From positions 1 through 20,145 of the forward strand of contig CAKPEJ010000021.1 in the NCBI GenBank assembly GCA_934149325.1: a DNA stretch of 20,145 bases, written 5' to 3'. This DNA comes from an uncultured Bacilli bacterium (lineage in GTDB: Bacteria > Bacillota_I > Bacilli_A > RF39 > UBA660). How positions within the stretch are numbered: position 1 is the first letter of the stretch; each line of letters opens with the position of its first letter. The position numbers and the translations under genes were made by a program. Positions 1 to 7,712 of the stretch are shown here, in pieces. The notes beneath the pieces are model-generated. The model saw only the letters and a list, made by a program, of their open reading frames with translations, had not been told where the DNA came from and searched no databases.

Positions 1-45
1 AGGATTTAATCAAATGTGATTTAAAAATATACTAATTAAATTTTG

Positions 46-77
46 CCCCCTGAAGGACCCTTTTTGGGTCCATTTTT
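46..77 (+). terminator. Hairpin plus T-run after CCCCCTGAAG
   Basis: GGACCC (55-60), a five-T loop and GGGTCC (66-71) form a perfect 6-bp stem followed by ATTTTTG, like an intrinsic terminator for a gene ending left of the window. The 10-mer CCCCCTGAAG runs into the stem. The same layout with a different stem sequence recurs at 7039-7071. Confidence 0.55.
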
Positions 78-115
78 GTTGGAATTACGGGCTTTTAGCT
101 CGTTTTATTTTGCTC

Positions 116-135
116 TCAACTACCATTCAACTACC
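116..135. repeat. Tandem 9-mer with 11-bp period
   Basis: TCAACTACC occurs at 116-124 and again at 127-135. Short repeats at a period of about one helical turn are typical of recombinase or regulator binding sites. No integrase gene is visible in the window, so the role is only a guess. A different tandem repeat with the same period lies at 6910-6928. Confidence 0.35.
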
Positions 136-189
136 AAAAATAGTAAAAAAATAACAAAATATATGAGCAAAACAAAAAAATAACGATAT

Positions 190-201
190 TTATGGTAAAA
201 T
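190..201 (+). promoter_or_regulatory. Extended -10 promoter of the first operon
   Basis: TGGTAAAAT (193-201) combines a TGN extension with the -10 hexamer TAAAAT (196-201). It sits 21 bases before the mazG-like start, with ribosome site AGAGGTG between them. No good -35 is visible, as expected of an extended -10 promoter. Confidence 0.5.
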
Positions 202-221
202 GTATTTAGAGGTGTATCTTT

Positions 222-536
222 ATGAAAGAATTACAAGAAAAAATTGAAAAGTTTAATGAAGAAAGAGATTGGGATCAATTTCATTCTCCAGAAAATTTAG
301 CTAAAAGTATTTGTATTGAGGCAGGTGAATTATTAGAATGTTTTCAATGGAATAATGAATATGACATTGATGAAGTCAAAGAAGAATTGGCAGATGTTTT
401 AAACTATTGTATTCAAATGGCTAATAAATTAGGTGTTGATTCTAAACAAATAGTTTTAGATAAAATGGAGAAAACAGCTAAAAAATATCCTATTGAAAAA
501 TCAAAGGGAAAGAGTACTAAATATGATAAACTATAG
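222..536 (+). CDS. MazG-like nucleotide pyrophosphohydrolase
   Basis: This small all-alpha NTP pyrophosphohydrolase belongs to the MazG-like/dCTPase-type superfamily. Such enzymes convert (d)NTPs to (d)NMP plus pyrophosphate in the cytosol and serve in nucleotide house-cleaning. The metal-binding signature is present: E36-x2-E39 in EAGELLE, then E55-x2-D58 in EELADVLNY. At 104 aa it is a normal single-domain length; the Lys-rich tail is unstructured. AGAGGTG lies 5 bases before the ATG. It is the first gene of a tight operon (the next start is 8 bases after its stop) encoding HNH-type and PD-(D/E)XK/ATPase proteins, so a role in phage defence, for example acting on nucleotide pools or modified nucleotides, is plausible but inferred. 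Substrate preference cannot be read from the sequence. Confidence 0.88.
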   Translation: MKELQEKIEKFNEERDWDQFHSPENLAKSICIEAGELLECFQWNNEYDIDEVKEELADVLNYCIQMANKLGVDSKQIVLDKMEKTAKKYPIEKSKGKSTKYDKL

Positions 537-544
537 AGGTGAAT

Positions 545-883
545 ATGATTAGTAGTAATATAAGAGAATATTATAGTAATTGTTCTACAAATGATGATGA
601 AATAGAAAAAGATTTAAAAAATAGAATCAAAGAATTTTGTAAGCCGTGTTGGGAGTTAAAAATTTGCCTATATGGTCCTTTGGTAGAAGATTTCCCGTTA
701 CCGGGTATAAGAAAAGAACATGCTAAAAAACATATTGAATATTTAAAAGAATGTATTAAAAGAAATAAAATTGGCTCTGATTTTAATTTAGATTTAGATG
801 AATTTAGAAAAGAAATGTTTTTAAAGGAAATAGCAGAATTTAATGAAGATGATTTTGATGATGACCCCTTTGAACTTGAATAG
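545..883 (+). CDS. Cys-rich N-terminal half of an HNH-type protein, ends at an in-frame TAG
   Basis: This 112-aa acidic protein contains the motif CKPCWELKICLYGPLVEDFPL, whose first cysteine pair (CxxC) resembles a metal knuckle. I chose the ATG at 545 over the GTG at 539 because AGAGGTG then sits 3-9 bases upstream. The gene ends at a TAG (881-883), but the frame stays open beyond it: the next codons are GAA and then the ATG of the HNH gene. From memory, related proteins in other Firmicutes carry this Cys-rich part and the HNH part in one chain of about 210 aa. I therefore read this as the 5' half of one gene interrupted by an amber codon. A natural two-gene arrangement is the alternative. 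Confidence 0.7.
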   Translation: MISSNIREYYSNCSTNDDEIEKDLKNRIKEFCKPCWELKICLYGPLVEDFPLPGIRKEHAKKHIEYLKECIKRNKIGSDFNLDLDEFRKEMFLKEIAEFNEDDFDDDPFELE

Positions 884-886
884 GAA

Positions 887-1186
887 ATGAGTTGTAAAGA
901 ATTTGGACACTTATGTCCAGTTTACTTTGTTTCTGAACCATTCACTGAAACTAAAGATACTAGAAATAGAAGTCGAAATATTTCGTATGCTACTAAAGTT
1001 AGAGTAGCACGTAGGGATAATAATATATGTCAAATATGTGGTAAACAATTGTTGGATAGAGAAATTGAATTTGATCATATTATCCCTTTTTCTAAAGGAG
1101 GTTCATCAGAAGAATCAAATATTAGGGTAACATGTCATAGATGTAATAGGAAAAGAGGAAATAAAACTTCTGAGGTGGTAATGTAA
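887..1186 (+). CDS. HNH endonuclease domain protein, in frame with the upstream ORF
   Basis: This is a classic HNH nuclease core (99 aa): a CxxC zinc knuckle (ICQIC), the catalytic D63-H64 in FDHIIPFSKGG, then SNIR and a second CxxC (CHRC) followed by NRKRG. HNH domains cut DNA with one metal ion. The start is poorly supported: the only purine run, AGGA, overlaps the preceding TAG and leaves 2 bases to the ATG. The frame is the same as that of the upstream ORF, so the product may normally be the C-terminal half of a longer protein. The stop TAA abuts the ATG of the next gene, which indicates translational coupling. Its likely job is DNA cleavage within a three-component nuclease/ATPase/NTPase operon. 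Confidence 0.85.
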   Translation: MSCKEFGHLCPVYFVSEPFTETKDTRNRSRNISYATKVRVARRDNNICQICGKQLLDREIEFDHIIPFSKGGSSEESNIRVTCHRCNRKRGNKTSEVVM

Positions 1187-3055
1187 ATGTTAGTATATGA
1201 AGGAATAAAATCAGGTTTTATTGATGATGTTAATTTAAATAAAATCGTTGATAAAATCTATGATAAATATAAACAATTTTTTGGAAGAACAAGTGAATCT
1301 CAATTAAATTCATGGAAGAATTCTATGCAATATATGAGAGGAGTATTAGATGATAGAGAAATACCAGATAATGCTGGTGTGGCTATTGAATTTAATATAC
1401 CAACAACTTCTAAAAGAATAGATTTTATATTATCTGGTAGAGATGATAATAAAAAAGATTCTGTTATTATAATTGAATTGAAACAATGGGAAACTTGCAA
1501 TGCAATAGAAGGAAAAGATGGTATTGTATCTACATTTACTGGTGGAGGAATTAGGGAAGTTACTCATCCATCTTATCAAGCTATGAGTTATGCAAATTTA
1601 ATTAAAGATTTTAATGAAACAGTACAATTAGATGAAATAGGATTGTATCCATGTGCTTTCTTACACAATTATGATTTAAGAGATGATGATCCTATTTGTA
1701 GTAGTCAATATCAAGATTATATTAAAGAAGCACCTATGTTTGGTACTAATGATTTTGAAAAACTTAGAAGATTTATTAAAAAATATATTGTTGAAGGCGA
1801 TGACAGAGAACTATTATATAAAATAGAAAATGGTAGAATTAAACCTTCTAAAAGATTACAAGATTCTTTAGCAAAGATGTTACAAGGTAATAGAGAATTT
1901 AATATGATTGATGAACAAAAAGTAATATATGAAGATGCTATTAGAATGGCTATTGATACATTATCAAATAATAGTAAAAATGTATTAGTTGTTCAAGGTG
2001 GACCAGGAACAGGTAAATCAGTTCTTGCGATTAATCTATTAGTTGAATTTACAAAAAGAAATATGACTAGCTTCTATGTAACTAAGAATGCAGCTCCTAG
2101 AGCAGTATTTAGAGACAAATTAAAAGGCTCATTTAAGATGACATATATTAACAATTTATTTCAAGGATCTGGTCAATTTACAGAAGCTGAAAATAATGAG
2201 GTTGATTGTTTAATAGTGGATGAAGCACACAGATTAAATGCTAAATCTGGCATGTTCCAAAATCTAGGAGAAAATCAAATAAAAGAAATAATTAATGCTT
2301 CTAATTTTTCTGTATTTTTTATAGATGAAAATCAAAAAGTTACATTAAAAGATATTGGTTCGATTGATGAGATAAAGAAATATGCTAATGAATTAGGTGC
2401 AGGTATTAGAATAGTTGAATTAGAAAGTCAATTTAGATGTAATGGTTCGGATGGTTATTTATCATGGTTAGATAATATGCTTGAAATAAGAAAAACAGCT
2501 AACTTTGATGATATGGATTTTGATTATGATTTTAGGGTGTTAGATGATCCTAATGAAGTTAGAAGATTAATTGAAGAAAAGAATAAAGAAAATAATAAAT
2601 CAAGAATGGTAGCTGGATATTGTTGGAATTGGATTAGTGAAGGTAAAAACAATAGCGATATTCACGATATAGTAATTCCTGAGCATAACTTTGAGATGAG
2701 TTGGAATTTAGGAAATTCACAAACTTGGGCAATTGATTCAATGTCAGTTAATGAAATAGGATGTATTCATACATGTCAAGGATTAGAATTTGATTATGTA
2801 GGTGTTATAATTGGTGATGATATTAGATATGAAAATGGTCAAATAGTAACAGATTATACAAAAAGAGCCAAAACAGATCAATCTCTAAAAGGAATTAATA
2901 AAATTGCAAAAGAAGAAGGAACATATGAAGCTAATAAAGTATCAGATGCAATAATCAAAAATACATATAGAACATTAATGACAAGAGGAATGAAAGGTTG
3001 TTATGTTTATTGTACAAATAAAGAATTAAGCAAGTATTTAAAGAATAACAAATAA
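1187..3055 (+). CDS. PD-(D/E)XK nuclease fused to DUF2075-type P-loop ATPase/helicase
   Basis: This is a 622-aa two-part protein. The N-terminal third carries a restriction-type nuclease signature: D79 in RIDFILSG and E97-L-K99 in VIIIELKQW, the D...ExK arrangement of PD-(D/E)XK enzymes. The C-terminal part is a superfamily-1-like ATPase of the DUF2075 kind: Walker A GGPGTGKS (271-278), Walker B IVDEAH (D345, E346), a QFR motif near LESQFRCNGS, and a late motif IHTCQGLEFDYVGVII like helicase motif V. TYRTLMTRG resembles motif VI. It starts immediately after the HNH stop, with GAGGTGG upstream. DUF2075 proteins recur near restriction and defence genes. A role as an ATP-driven DNA-cleaving effector is inferred. 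Confidence 0.88.
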   Translation: MLVYEGIKSGFIDDVNLNKIVDKIYDKYKQFFGRTSESQLNSWKNSMQYMRGVLDDREIPDNAGVAIEFNIPTTSKRIDFILSGRDDNKKDSVIIIELKQWETCNAIEGKDGIVSTFTGGGIREVTHPSYQAMSYANLIKDFNETVQLDEIGLYPCAFLHNYDLRDDDPICSSQYQDYIKEAPMFGTNDFEKLRRFIKKYIVEGDDRELLYKIENGRIKPSKRLQDSLAKMLQGNREFNMIDEQKVIYEDAIRMAIDTLSNNSKNVLVVQGGPGTGKSVLAINLLVEFTKRNMTSFYVTKNAAPRAVFRDKLKGSFKMTYINNLFQGSGQFTEAENNEVDCLIVDEAHRLNAKSGMFQNLGENQIKEIINASNFSVFFIDENQKVTLKDIGSIDEIKKYANELGAGIRIVELESQFRCNGSDGYLSWLDNMLEIRKTANFDDMDFDYDFRVLDDPNEVRRLIEEKNKENNKSRMVAGYCWNWISEGKNNSDIHDIVIPEHNFEMSWNLGNSQTWAIDSMSVNEIGCIHTCQGLEFDYVGVIIGDDIRYENGQIVTDYTKRAKTDQSLKGINKIAKEEGTYEANKVSDAIIKNTYRTLMTRGMKGCYVYCTNKELSKYLKNNK

Positions 3056-3277
3056 AATTATTCCTTTTTTAGAATTTATTATAAAAATTACAATTTTGGT
3101 ATAATTAATTTAAGTGATGAGCTATGAATAATATCTTTTTAATAAATTATACAATTTATCTTTTTAAACCAAATTAAAGATTGTTTTAAAAATGTAATTT
3201 TTTTGCTTTAATAGTTAGATTTATAAAAAAGAGGGCTTAATTTTATTTGGAAGAGAATAAAAAAGCTAAGGACTGCT
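3056..3277. other. Intergenic spacer without a convincing gene
   Basis: Very AT-rich. It has a TATAAT-like element near 3099 and a 17-codon ATG ORF at 3124 with no ribosome site, which I do not call. No clear terminator for the DUF2075 gene is visible; TCCTTTTTTAGAA just after its stop is weak. Confidence 0.5.
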
Positions 3278-3284
3278 TTAGCCC
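3262..3284 (-). terminator. Intrinsic terminator of the minus-strand small ORF
   Basis: Read on the minus strand, GGGCTAAAG, a CAGT loop and CCTTAGC are followed by six Ts. The stem pairs GCTAA with TTAGC plus flanking pairs and one mismatch. It overlaps the stop codon of the 33-aa ORF, which supports that ORF as a real transcription unit. Confidence 0.6.
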
Positions 3285-3379
3285 TTAACTTCAATTCTAA
3301 AAGCTTTTTTACCATATTCACTAGCATATCTTCTTACGCCTTTAATAGTGATATATTTAGTAAAAATAATTTTTTTCAT
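3278..3379 (-). CDS. 33-aa basic small protein, unknown function
   Basis: This minus-strand ORF starts MKKIIFTKYITIK and ends AFRIEVKG. It has AAAGGA 8-9 bases before its ATG and a terminator overlapping its stop. It contains many Lys, Arg and Tyr residues and no membrane segment. It sits alone between two defence-like operons that run the other way. I have a vague memory of similar very short proteins in Firmicute mobile elements but cannot name a family. The matched ribosome site and terminator make chance unlikely but do not prove translation; a structured small RNA is the alternative. Confidence 0.5.
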   Translation of the reverse strand: MKKIIFTKYITIKGVRRYASEYGKKAFRIEVKG

Positions 3380-3562
3380 ATTTATATTCCTTTCTTTGCT
3401 AAAAACTAAAAAATTTACATTTTAGAAAGAATATGATATACTTTTATTGCGGGAAAGTAGTTATCATTTAGCTATTTTCTTTTTTTGTACCTGTATTATC
3501 TTACTAGGCAAATTAATAGTATCATAATTATTATAAAAAGTCAAATAAAGGTTGCAAAAACA

Positions 3563-3591
3563 TTGACATTTGTCCCAAGAGTATTTATAAT
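3563..3591 (+). promoter_or_regulatory. Consensus sigma-70/sigma-A promoter of the ATPase-protease operon
   Basis: TTGACA (3563-3568), a 17-base spacer and TATAAT (3586-3591) are a perfect match to the housekeeping consensus, 18 bases before the ATPase start. The weak GGGTGAT ribosome site follows. Such a strong promoter suggests constitutive expression of the pair. Confidence 0.85.
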
Positions 3592-3608
3592 AACAATAGG
3601 GTGATAAA

Positions 3609-4649
3609 ATGAAAAAGATTAATGTTATAAATTTAATAAAATATTATTCTGAAAACAATGATAATGCTTTTAGAAGTGAAGCTTATGATATTGCTAGAGA
3701 TTTTGACAAAAATGGCGATTCTGAGTTGGCTGAATATGTTATGGCATTGTTATCCAATACAAATACTTTTACACCTCAATCAAATGAAACAAATTCTCCA
3801 TTTTTCGATAGAATAGAGGTGTCAAATTTTTCTCTACCACTTCCAAAGAATATTAAGGATGATATTATAGGAATAGTCAATGCCATTGGGCATAATATAG
3901 GGATTAATAAGTTTTTATTTGAAGGTGTTCCAGGTAGTGGAAAAACTGAAACAGTAAAACAAATAGCAAGAATTTTAAATAGAGAATTATATATGGTAAG
4001 ATTTGATATAATAGTGGACAGTAAGCTGGGTCAAACATCAAAAAATATTACAGAGGCATTTAAGGAAATTAACAAGTTACCTCATCCAGAAAATGCTATT
4101 ATTCTTTTTGATGAAATTGATGCAATAGCATTAGATAGATTAAATAATAATGATTTAAGAGAAATGGGACGAGCGACATCAACTTTACTTAAGGAGTTAG
4201 ATACATTAAACGATAGAGTTGTGTTAATAGCTACAACAAATTTATATAAATCTTTTGATAAAGCACTAATTAGAAGGTTTGATAGTGTAATAAATTTTGA
4301 TAGATATACAAATGAAGATTTAATTGAAGTTGCAGAATCCATACTAAATGATTATTTAGATCGATTTGAAAATGCTACAAAAGATATAAAACTTTTTAGA
4401 AAGATAATGATGTTAATGAAAGAAAAAATATATCCTGGTGATCTAAAAAATATTATTAAAACTTCTCTTGCTTTTAGCAATCCTCAAAATAAATATGATT
4501 ATTTAATAAGATTGTATGAAAATATAACTAATTCTAAAATTGATGGTAATATAAAAAAATTACAATCAGAAGGATTTACAATTCGTGAAATTGAATCATT
4601 GACTGGTATTTCAAAAAGTCAAGTTTCTAGGGGGCTAAATAATGAATAA
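3609..4649 (+). CDS. AAA-family ATPase, IetA-like
   Basis: This is a 346-aa AAA ATPase: Walker A GVPGSGKT (106-113), Walker B IILFDEID with D168 and E169, a sensor-1-like IATTN, and an arginine-finger-like LIRRFDSVINFDR. The N-terminal 80 residues are helical and variable. The last 30 residues (GFTIREIESLTGISKSQVS) form a resolvase-like helix-turn-helix. It overlaps the protease gene by 8 bases (start at 4642), so the two are translationally coupled. An AAA ATPase paired with a subtilisin-like protease is the composition of IetAS, described in Agrobacterium as a stability/toxicity pair and later reported as a phage-defence system. I infer that the ATPase senses or regulates and the protease acts. 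The C-terminal HTH might allow DNA contact or self-regulation. Confidence 0.85.
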   Translation: MKKINVINLIKYYSENNDNAFRSEAYDIARDFDKNGDSELAEYVMALLSNTNTFTPQSNETNSPFFDRIEVSNFSLPLPKNIKDDIIGIVNAIGHNIGINKFLFEGVPGSGKTETVKQIARILNRELYMVRFDIIVDSKLGQTSKNITEAFKEINKLPHPENAIILFDEIDAIALDRLNNNDLREMGRATSTLLKELDTLNDRVVLIATTNLYKSFDKALIRRFDSVINFDRYTNEDLIEVAESILNDYLDRFENATKDIKLFRKIMMLMKEKIYPGDLKNIIKTSLAFSNPQNKYDYLIRLYENITNSKIDGNIKKLQSEGFTIREIESLTGISKSQVSRGLNNE

Positions 4650-6858
4650 TCTAATTCAATTAAAAGGAACACTTAATGAAAAAAAAAGTTTAGGTAAACC
4701 AGGTCCTGCTTCTATATCAAAGGGCAGTATTGTATTTTCAAGAGATTTAAATAATTTGCTTTCGAACTTAATTGAGTTATATTCTGAGTGGGAAAAAGAT
4801 GATGTAATAAATGGGGCTCTAATAAGTGTATTTTATAAGCGTGTGGTACCAAAAAGTAAAAGAATAAAAACATTACTTTCGAAGAAAAGTGAACCATCTA
4901 ATGATTCTATTGTTGGAGCAAAATTTTCAAGTGATAAAAAACATATTATTACTCATTTTGTTGATTTAGAAACAATAAAGATCAATATTAATAAGTTAGA
5001 AAAAGCAAAAAAAATAGTTGATAATATTTTTGATGGTAAAATTAATTCGGAGGATTTAAAAAATATTAATAATTATCAAAAAGAAATAGAAAAGTATGAA
5101 CTTTCAAAATCTAATTTTGGTGATATTATTTCTGATGTGGACATTGTTGTTAAATTTGGGATGGTTGATAATAGTGATTTAATTGACGAAAATAGTGTTA
5201 TTAGTTATTTTAAAACTAATAAAAATATTAAAGAAATATTAAGCAATTTAAATATTCCAGAAAGTGATTATAAAATAGTTGATCCTGAATCTTCTATTCA
5301 ATTTATAAATTCAAAATCATTTAATATTTTTAAAAAGAAAGTACCTTATCTTGTAGCAATGGCAACGTATGATTTAGCAAATTATTCATTTAATGATTTA
5401 TATGAATTAAAAAATGAAGAATTACCATTTATTCCATCGCCAAAAAATGAACCTACAATAGGCGTAATTGATACATTGTTTGATGAGTCGGTATATTTTA
5501 AAGAATGGGTTGACTATGAAGATATGATAGACGAAAATATACCTAGAAAATCAAAAGATTATGATCATGGTACATCAGTAACATCAATTATAGTTGATGG
5601 ACCTTCTTTTAATCCTAAATTTGATGATGGATGTGGAAGATTTAAGGTAAAACACTTTGGAGTGGCAACGTCTGGTAGAAATAGTTCAATAACTATAATG
5701 CGTAAGATAGAACTAATTATTAAGCAGAATCCAACAATTCATGTTTGGAATTTATCATTAGGTTCTGAATTAGAAGTTAATGAAAATTTTATATCTTGTG
5801 AAGGAGCACTTCTTGATAGATTACAATATGAAAATAATATTATTTTTGTTGTTGCTGGAACAAACAAGACAGGAAACGTGAAAAGAAAAATTGGATCTCC
5901 AGCAGATTCGATAAATTCAATTGTTGTTAATGCATTAGATTTTGATGGAAATATTGCTTCATATTCAAGAGAAGGAAGAGTTTTATCTTTTTTTAATAAA
6001 CCGGATGTTTGTTACTATGGTGGAGATAATAATCATGGATTTATAACTTGTACAAGAAATGGAGTAAAACTAGGAATAGGTACATCTTATGCAGCTCCAT
6101 GGATATCAAGAAAATTAGCATATTTGATAGATGTAATTGGATTAAATAGAGAAATAGCTAAAGCATTAATAATAGATTCTGCTATAGGATGGAATGAATT
6201 TGATGTAGGAAAGGCGAATTACATAGGGTTTGGACAGGTTCCAATTAAAATTGAAGATATTGTTAATTCAAAAGAAGATGAAATTAAATTTTATATTTCA
6301 AGTGAATCTAATTTATATGATACCTATACACATAATATTCCAGTACCGTTATATCAGGATAAATATCCTTTTGTTGCAAAAGCAACTTTATGTTATTTTC
6401 CAAAATGTTCAAGAAATCAAGGCGTAGATTACACAAATACCGAATTAGATATATATTTTGGAAGAATAGATAATAAGGGAAATATTAAGTCAATAAATGA
6501 AAATCGTCAATCTGAAGGTGAATCTTCGGGGGTAACAGAAGAAGATGCAAGAAAATGGTATAGAAAATGGGATAATGTAAAACATATAAGTCAAGTATTA
6601 AAGACTAATCTAAAACCTAAACAAAAATATGACAATATAATGTGGGGATTAAGTATAAAATCAAAAGAAAGGTTATATCAACGTGACTTTGGAATGAAAT
6701 TTGGTGTTGTAATTACATTGAAAGAAATAAATGGTGTAAATAGAATAGATGAATTTATTAATCAGTGTTCTTTAAGAGGGTGGCTTGTTAATAAAATTGA
6801 TATCGAAAATAGAATTGATGTTTATAATGTAGCTCAAGAAGAAATTGAATTTGAATAA
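4642..6858 (+). CDS. Subtilisin-like serine protease (S8), IetS-like
   Basis: This 738-aa protein has a central subtilase domain with a complete triad: D277 in IGVIDTLF, H309 in DHGTSV and S482 in GTSYAAP. The oxyanion Asn is N408 in VAGTNKTG. About 270 helical, Lys-rich residues precede it and about 230 residues follow. No signal peptide is present, so it should act in the cytosol, unlike secreted subtilisins. This agrees with a regulated intracellular protease controlled by the ATPase encoded just upstream (8-base overlap). Family knowledge: in IetAS both genes are needed and unbalanced protease is harmful. The target is unknown. The ends of the protein show no domain I recognise and may provide specificity. 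Confidence 0.88.
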   Translation: MNNLIQLKGTLNEKKSLGKPGPASISKGSIVFSRDLNNLLSNLIELYSEWEKDDVINGALISVFYKRVVPKSKRIKTLLSKKSEPSNDSIVGAKFSSDKKHIITHFVDLETIKININKLEKAKKIVDNIFDGKINSEDLKNINNYQKEIEKYELSKSNFGDIISDVDIVVKFGMVDNSDLIDENSVISYFKTNKNIKEILSNLNIPESDYKIVDPESSIQFINSKSFNIFKKKVPYLVAMATYDLANYSFNDLYELKNEELPFIPSPKNEPTIGVIDTLFDESVYFKEWVDYEDMIDENIPRKSKDYDHGTSVTSIIVDGPSFNPKFDDGCGRFKVKHFGVATSGRNSSITIMRKIELIIKQNPTIHVWNLSLGSELEVNENFISCEGALLDRLQYENNIIFVVAGTNKTGNVKRKIGSPADSINSIVVNALDFDGNIASYSREGRVLSFFNKPDVCYYGGDNNHGFITCTRNGVKLGIGTSYAAPWISRKLAYLIDVIGLNREIAKALIIDSAIGWNEFDVGKANYIGFGQVPIKIEDIVNSKEDEIKFYISSESNLYDTYTHNIPVPLYQDKYPFVAKATLCYFPKCSRNQGVDYTNTELDIYFGRIDNKGNIKSINENRQSEGESSGVTEEDARKWYRKWDNVKHISQVLKTNLKPKQKYDNIMWGLSIKSKERLYQRDFGMKFGVVITLKEINGVNRIDEFINQCSLRGWLVNKIDIENRIDVYNVAQEEIEFE

Positions 6859-6892
6859 AAAAAGTTTAGAAAAATTTTCTAAACTTTTTTTA
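6857..6892 (+). terminator. Strong intrinsic terminator after the protease gene
   Basis: AAAAAAGTTTAGAAAA pairs with TTTTCTAAACTTTTTT directly after the stop, giving a long AT-rich stem with a T-run. The A-run on the other side makes it potentially bidirectional. Confidence 0.85.
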
Positions 6893-6909
6893 AAAAATTA
6901 ATTATGTTT

Positions 6910-6928
6910 TTAGGTGACAATTAGGTGA
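6910..6928. repeat. Tandem TTAGGTGA with 11-bp period
   Basis: TTAGGTGA occurs at 6910-6917 and 6921-6928. The period equals that of the TCAACTACC pair at 116-135, although the sequences differ. It could be a recombinase arm site at an element boundary; no integrase is present in the window. Confidence 0.35.
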
Positions 6929-7038
6929 TAAAATGTAAAAAAAACAATAATTTCCCAAAAACAACAAAGTCATGAAAAACCTTTGTTTAAGGACTTTTTT
7001 TTATTTTGAAGCTTTTGGTATACTCTAATGAAGTCGCT

Positions 7039-7071
7039 CCCTCTGAAGAGAGCGAAAGCTCTCATTTTTTT
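7039..7071 (+). terminator. GAAA-tetraloop hairpin after CCCTCTGAAG
   Basis: GAGAGC, GAAA loop and GCTCTC (7048-7063) are followed by A and seven Ts: a textbook intrinsic terminator with a GNRA loop. There is no gene immediately before it, so it may end a short transcript. A TATACT element at 7019-7024 lacks a good -35. The layout matches 46-77. Confidence 0.65.
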
Positions 7072-7379
7072 ACTTATAATGGATTATGAGGTATTGATGT
7101 TGCTAAAATAATTTTAGGTACAAAAATTAGTTCATTGAGAAAAAGTGGTAAAAATGACAAAAATTTTCAATGAATATTTAACAGTGATACGGACAAAGTT
7201 AATTTCATCCGTATGATTGTAATAGAATTATACTGAAAATGACAGGATATATTGACATAAGATTATAATATAGTTGATGGAGAGAAGGAATACTTAAAGA
7301 GAATTGACAACGAAAAAATTATATAGAATTGTCTTTTTAAAAAGAGACTAATAGCTAACTATTTACATATTGCAAATAA
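7072..7379. other. Non-coding or decayed stretch with one hairpin
   Basis: No gene is supported. ATACGGA (7187-7193) and TCCGTAT (7208-7214) form a 7-bp inverted repeat with a 14-base loop. An open stretch at about 7091-7171 without a start codon looks like a gene fragment but I cannot assign it. Confidence 0.45.
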
Positions 7380-7610
7380 TTTAGTAAATATCTTGAAAAC
7401 AAAATTATTTTTAGAGGAGAACAAATATCAGGACTAGGTTATATAAAAACTATTACTAATGATAATAATCTATATAAATGTAAAGTAATAGGTATAGAAG
7501 AATATGCTGTATCTTTTAGATTAAATGATGAAATACTAGAAGAAATTTTTTATACATGTCCTTATTTTGAAGAAGATGATGATATGGAACCTGATGATTA
7601 TTTGCTATGA
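7380..7610 (+). pseudogene. Fragment of an acidic small protein, no start codon
   Basis: The frame opens right after a TAA at 7377 and runs 76 codons to a TGA. It encodes KIIFRGEQISGLGYIKTI in its first third and an acidic tail EEDDDMEPDD. No ATG, GTG or TTG occurs before the last few codons. A second open frame just upstream ends inside it (TAG near 7435), as expected if a frameshift broke the gene. The FRG...GYIKTI part is reminiscent of the start of YopX-like phage proteins, but this is weak. I read it as a remnant. Confidence 0.4.
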
Positions 7611-7637
7611 TGAAGACAGAAAAAAATAAATTGTATA

Positions 7638-7664
7638 AAATCTCGATAAAAAGAGATTTTTTTA
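7638..7664 (+). terminator. Intrinsic terminator
   Basis: AAATCTC, loop GATAAAAA and GAGATTT followed by a T-run. It ends the remnant at 7380-7610 and separates it from the operon starting at 7766. Confidence 0.7.
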
Positions 7665-7712
7665 ATATTTTGATTATATGTAGTAATATTGTAGTAAAAA
7701 TGTAGAAAAATG

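Noticed and set aside
222..1186. Alternative genetic code (UAG as sense codon) to explain the split HNH protein
   Set aside because: TAG ends several other genes here (536, 10951, 15629, 17221) at natural protein ends, so general reassignment is unlikely; local readthrough remains possible.
6230..6427. 65-aa plus-strand ORF inside the protease gene
   Set aside because: Out-of-frame shadow within a coding sequence with intact catalytic motifs; low-complexity Ile/Leu/Lys composition.
7187..7227. CCGTAT-containing inverted repeat, reminiscent of IS256-family ends
   Set aside because: Only a short similarity to remembered ends, with no transposase, partner end or target duplication visible.
7252..7270. 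TTGACA followed by TATAAT near 7252-7270
   Set aside because: The two boxes are only 6-7 bases apart, so they cannot form a sigma-A promoter together.
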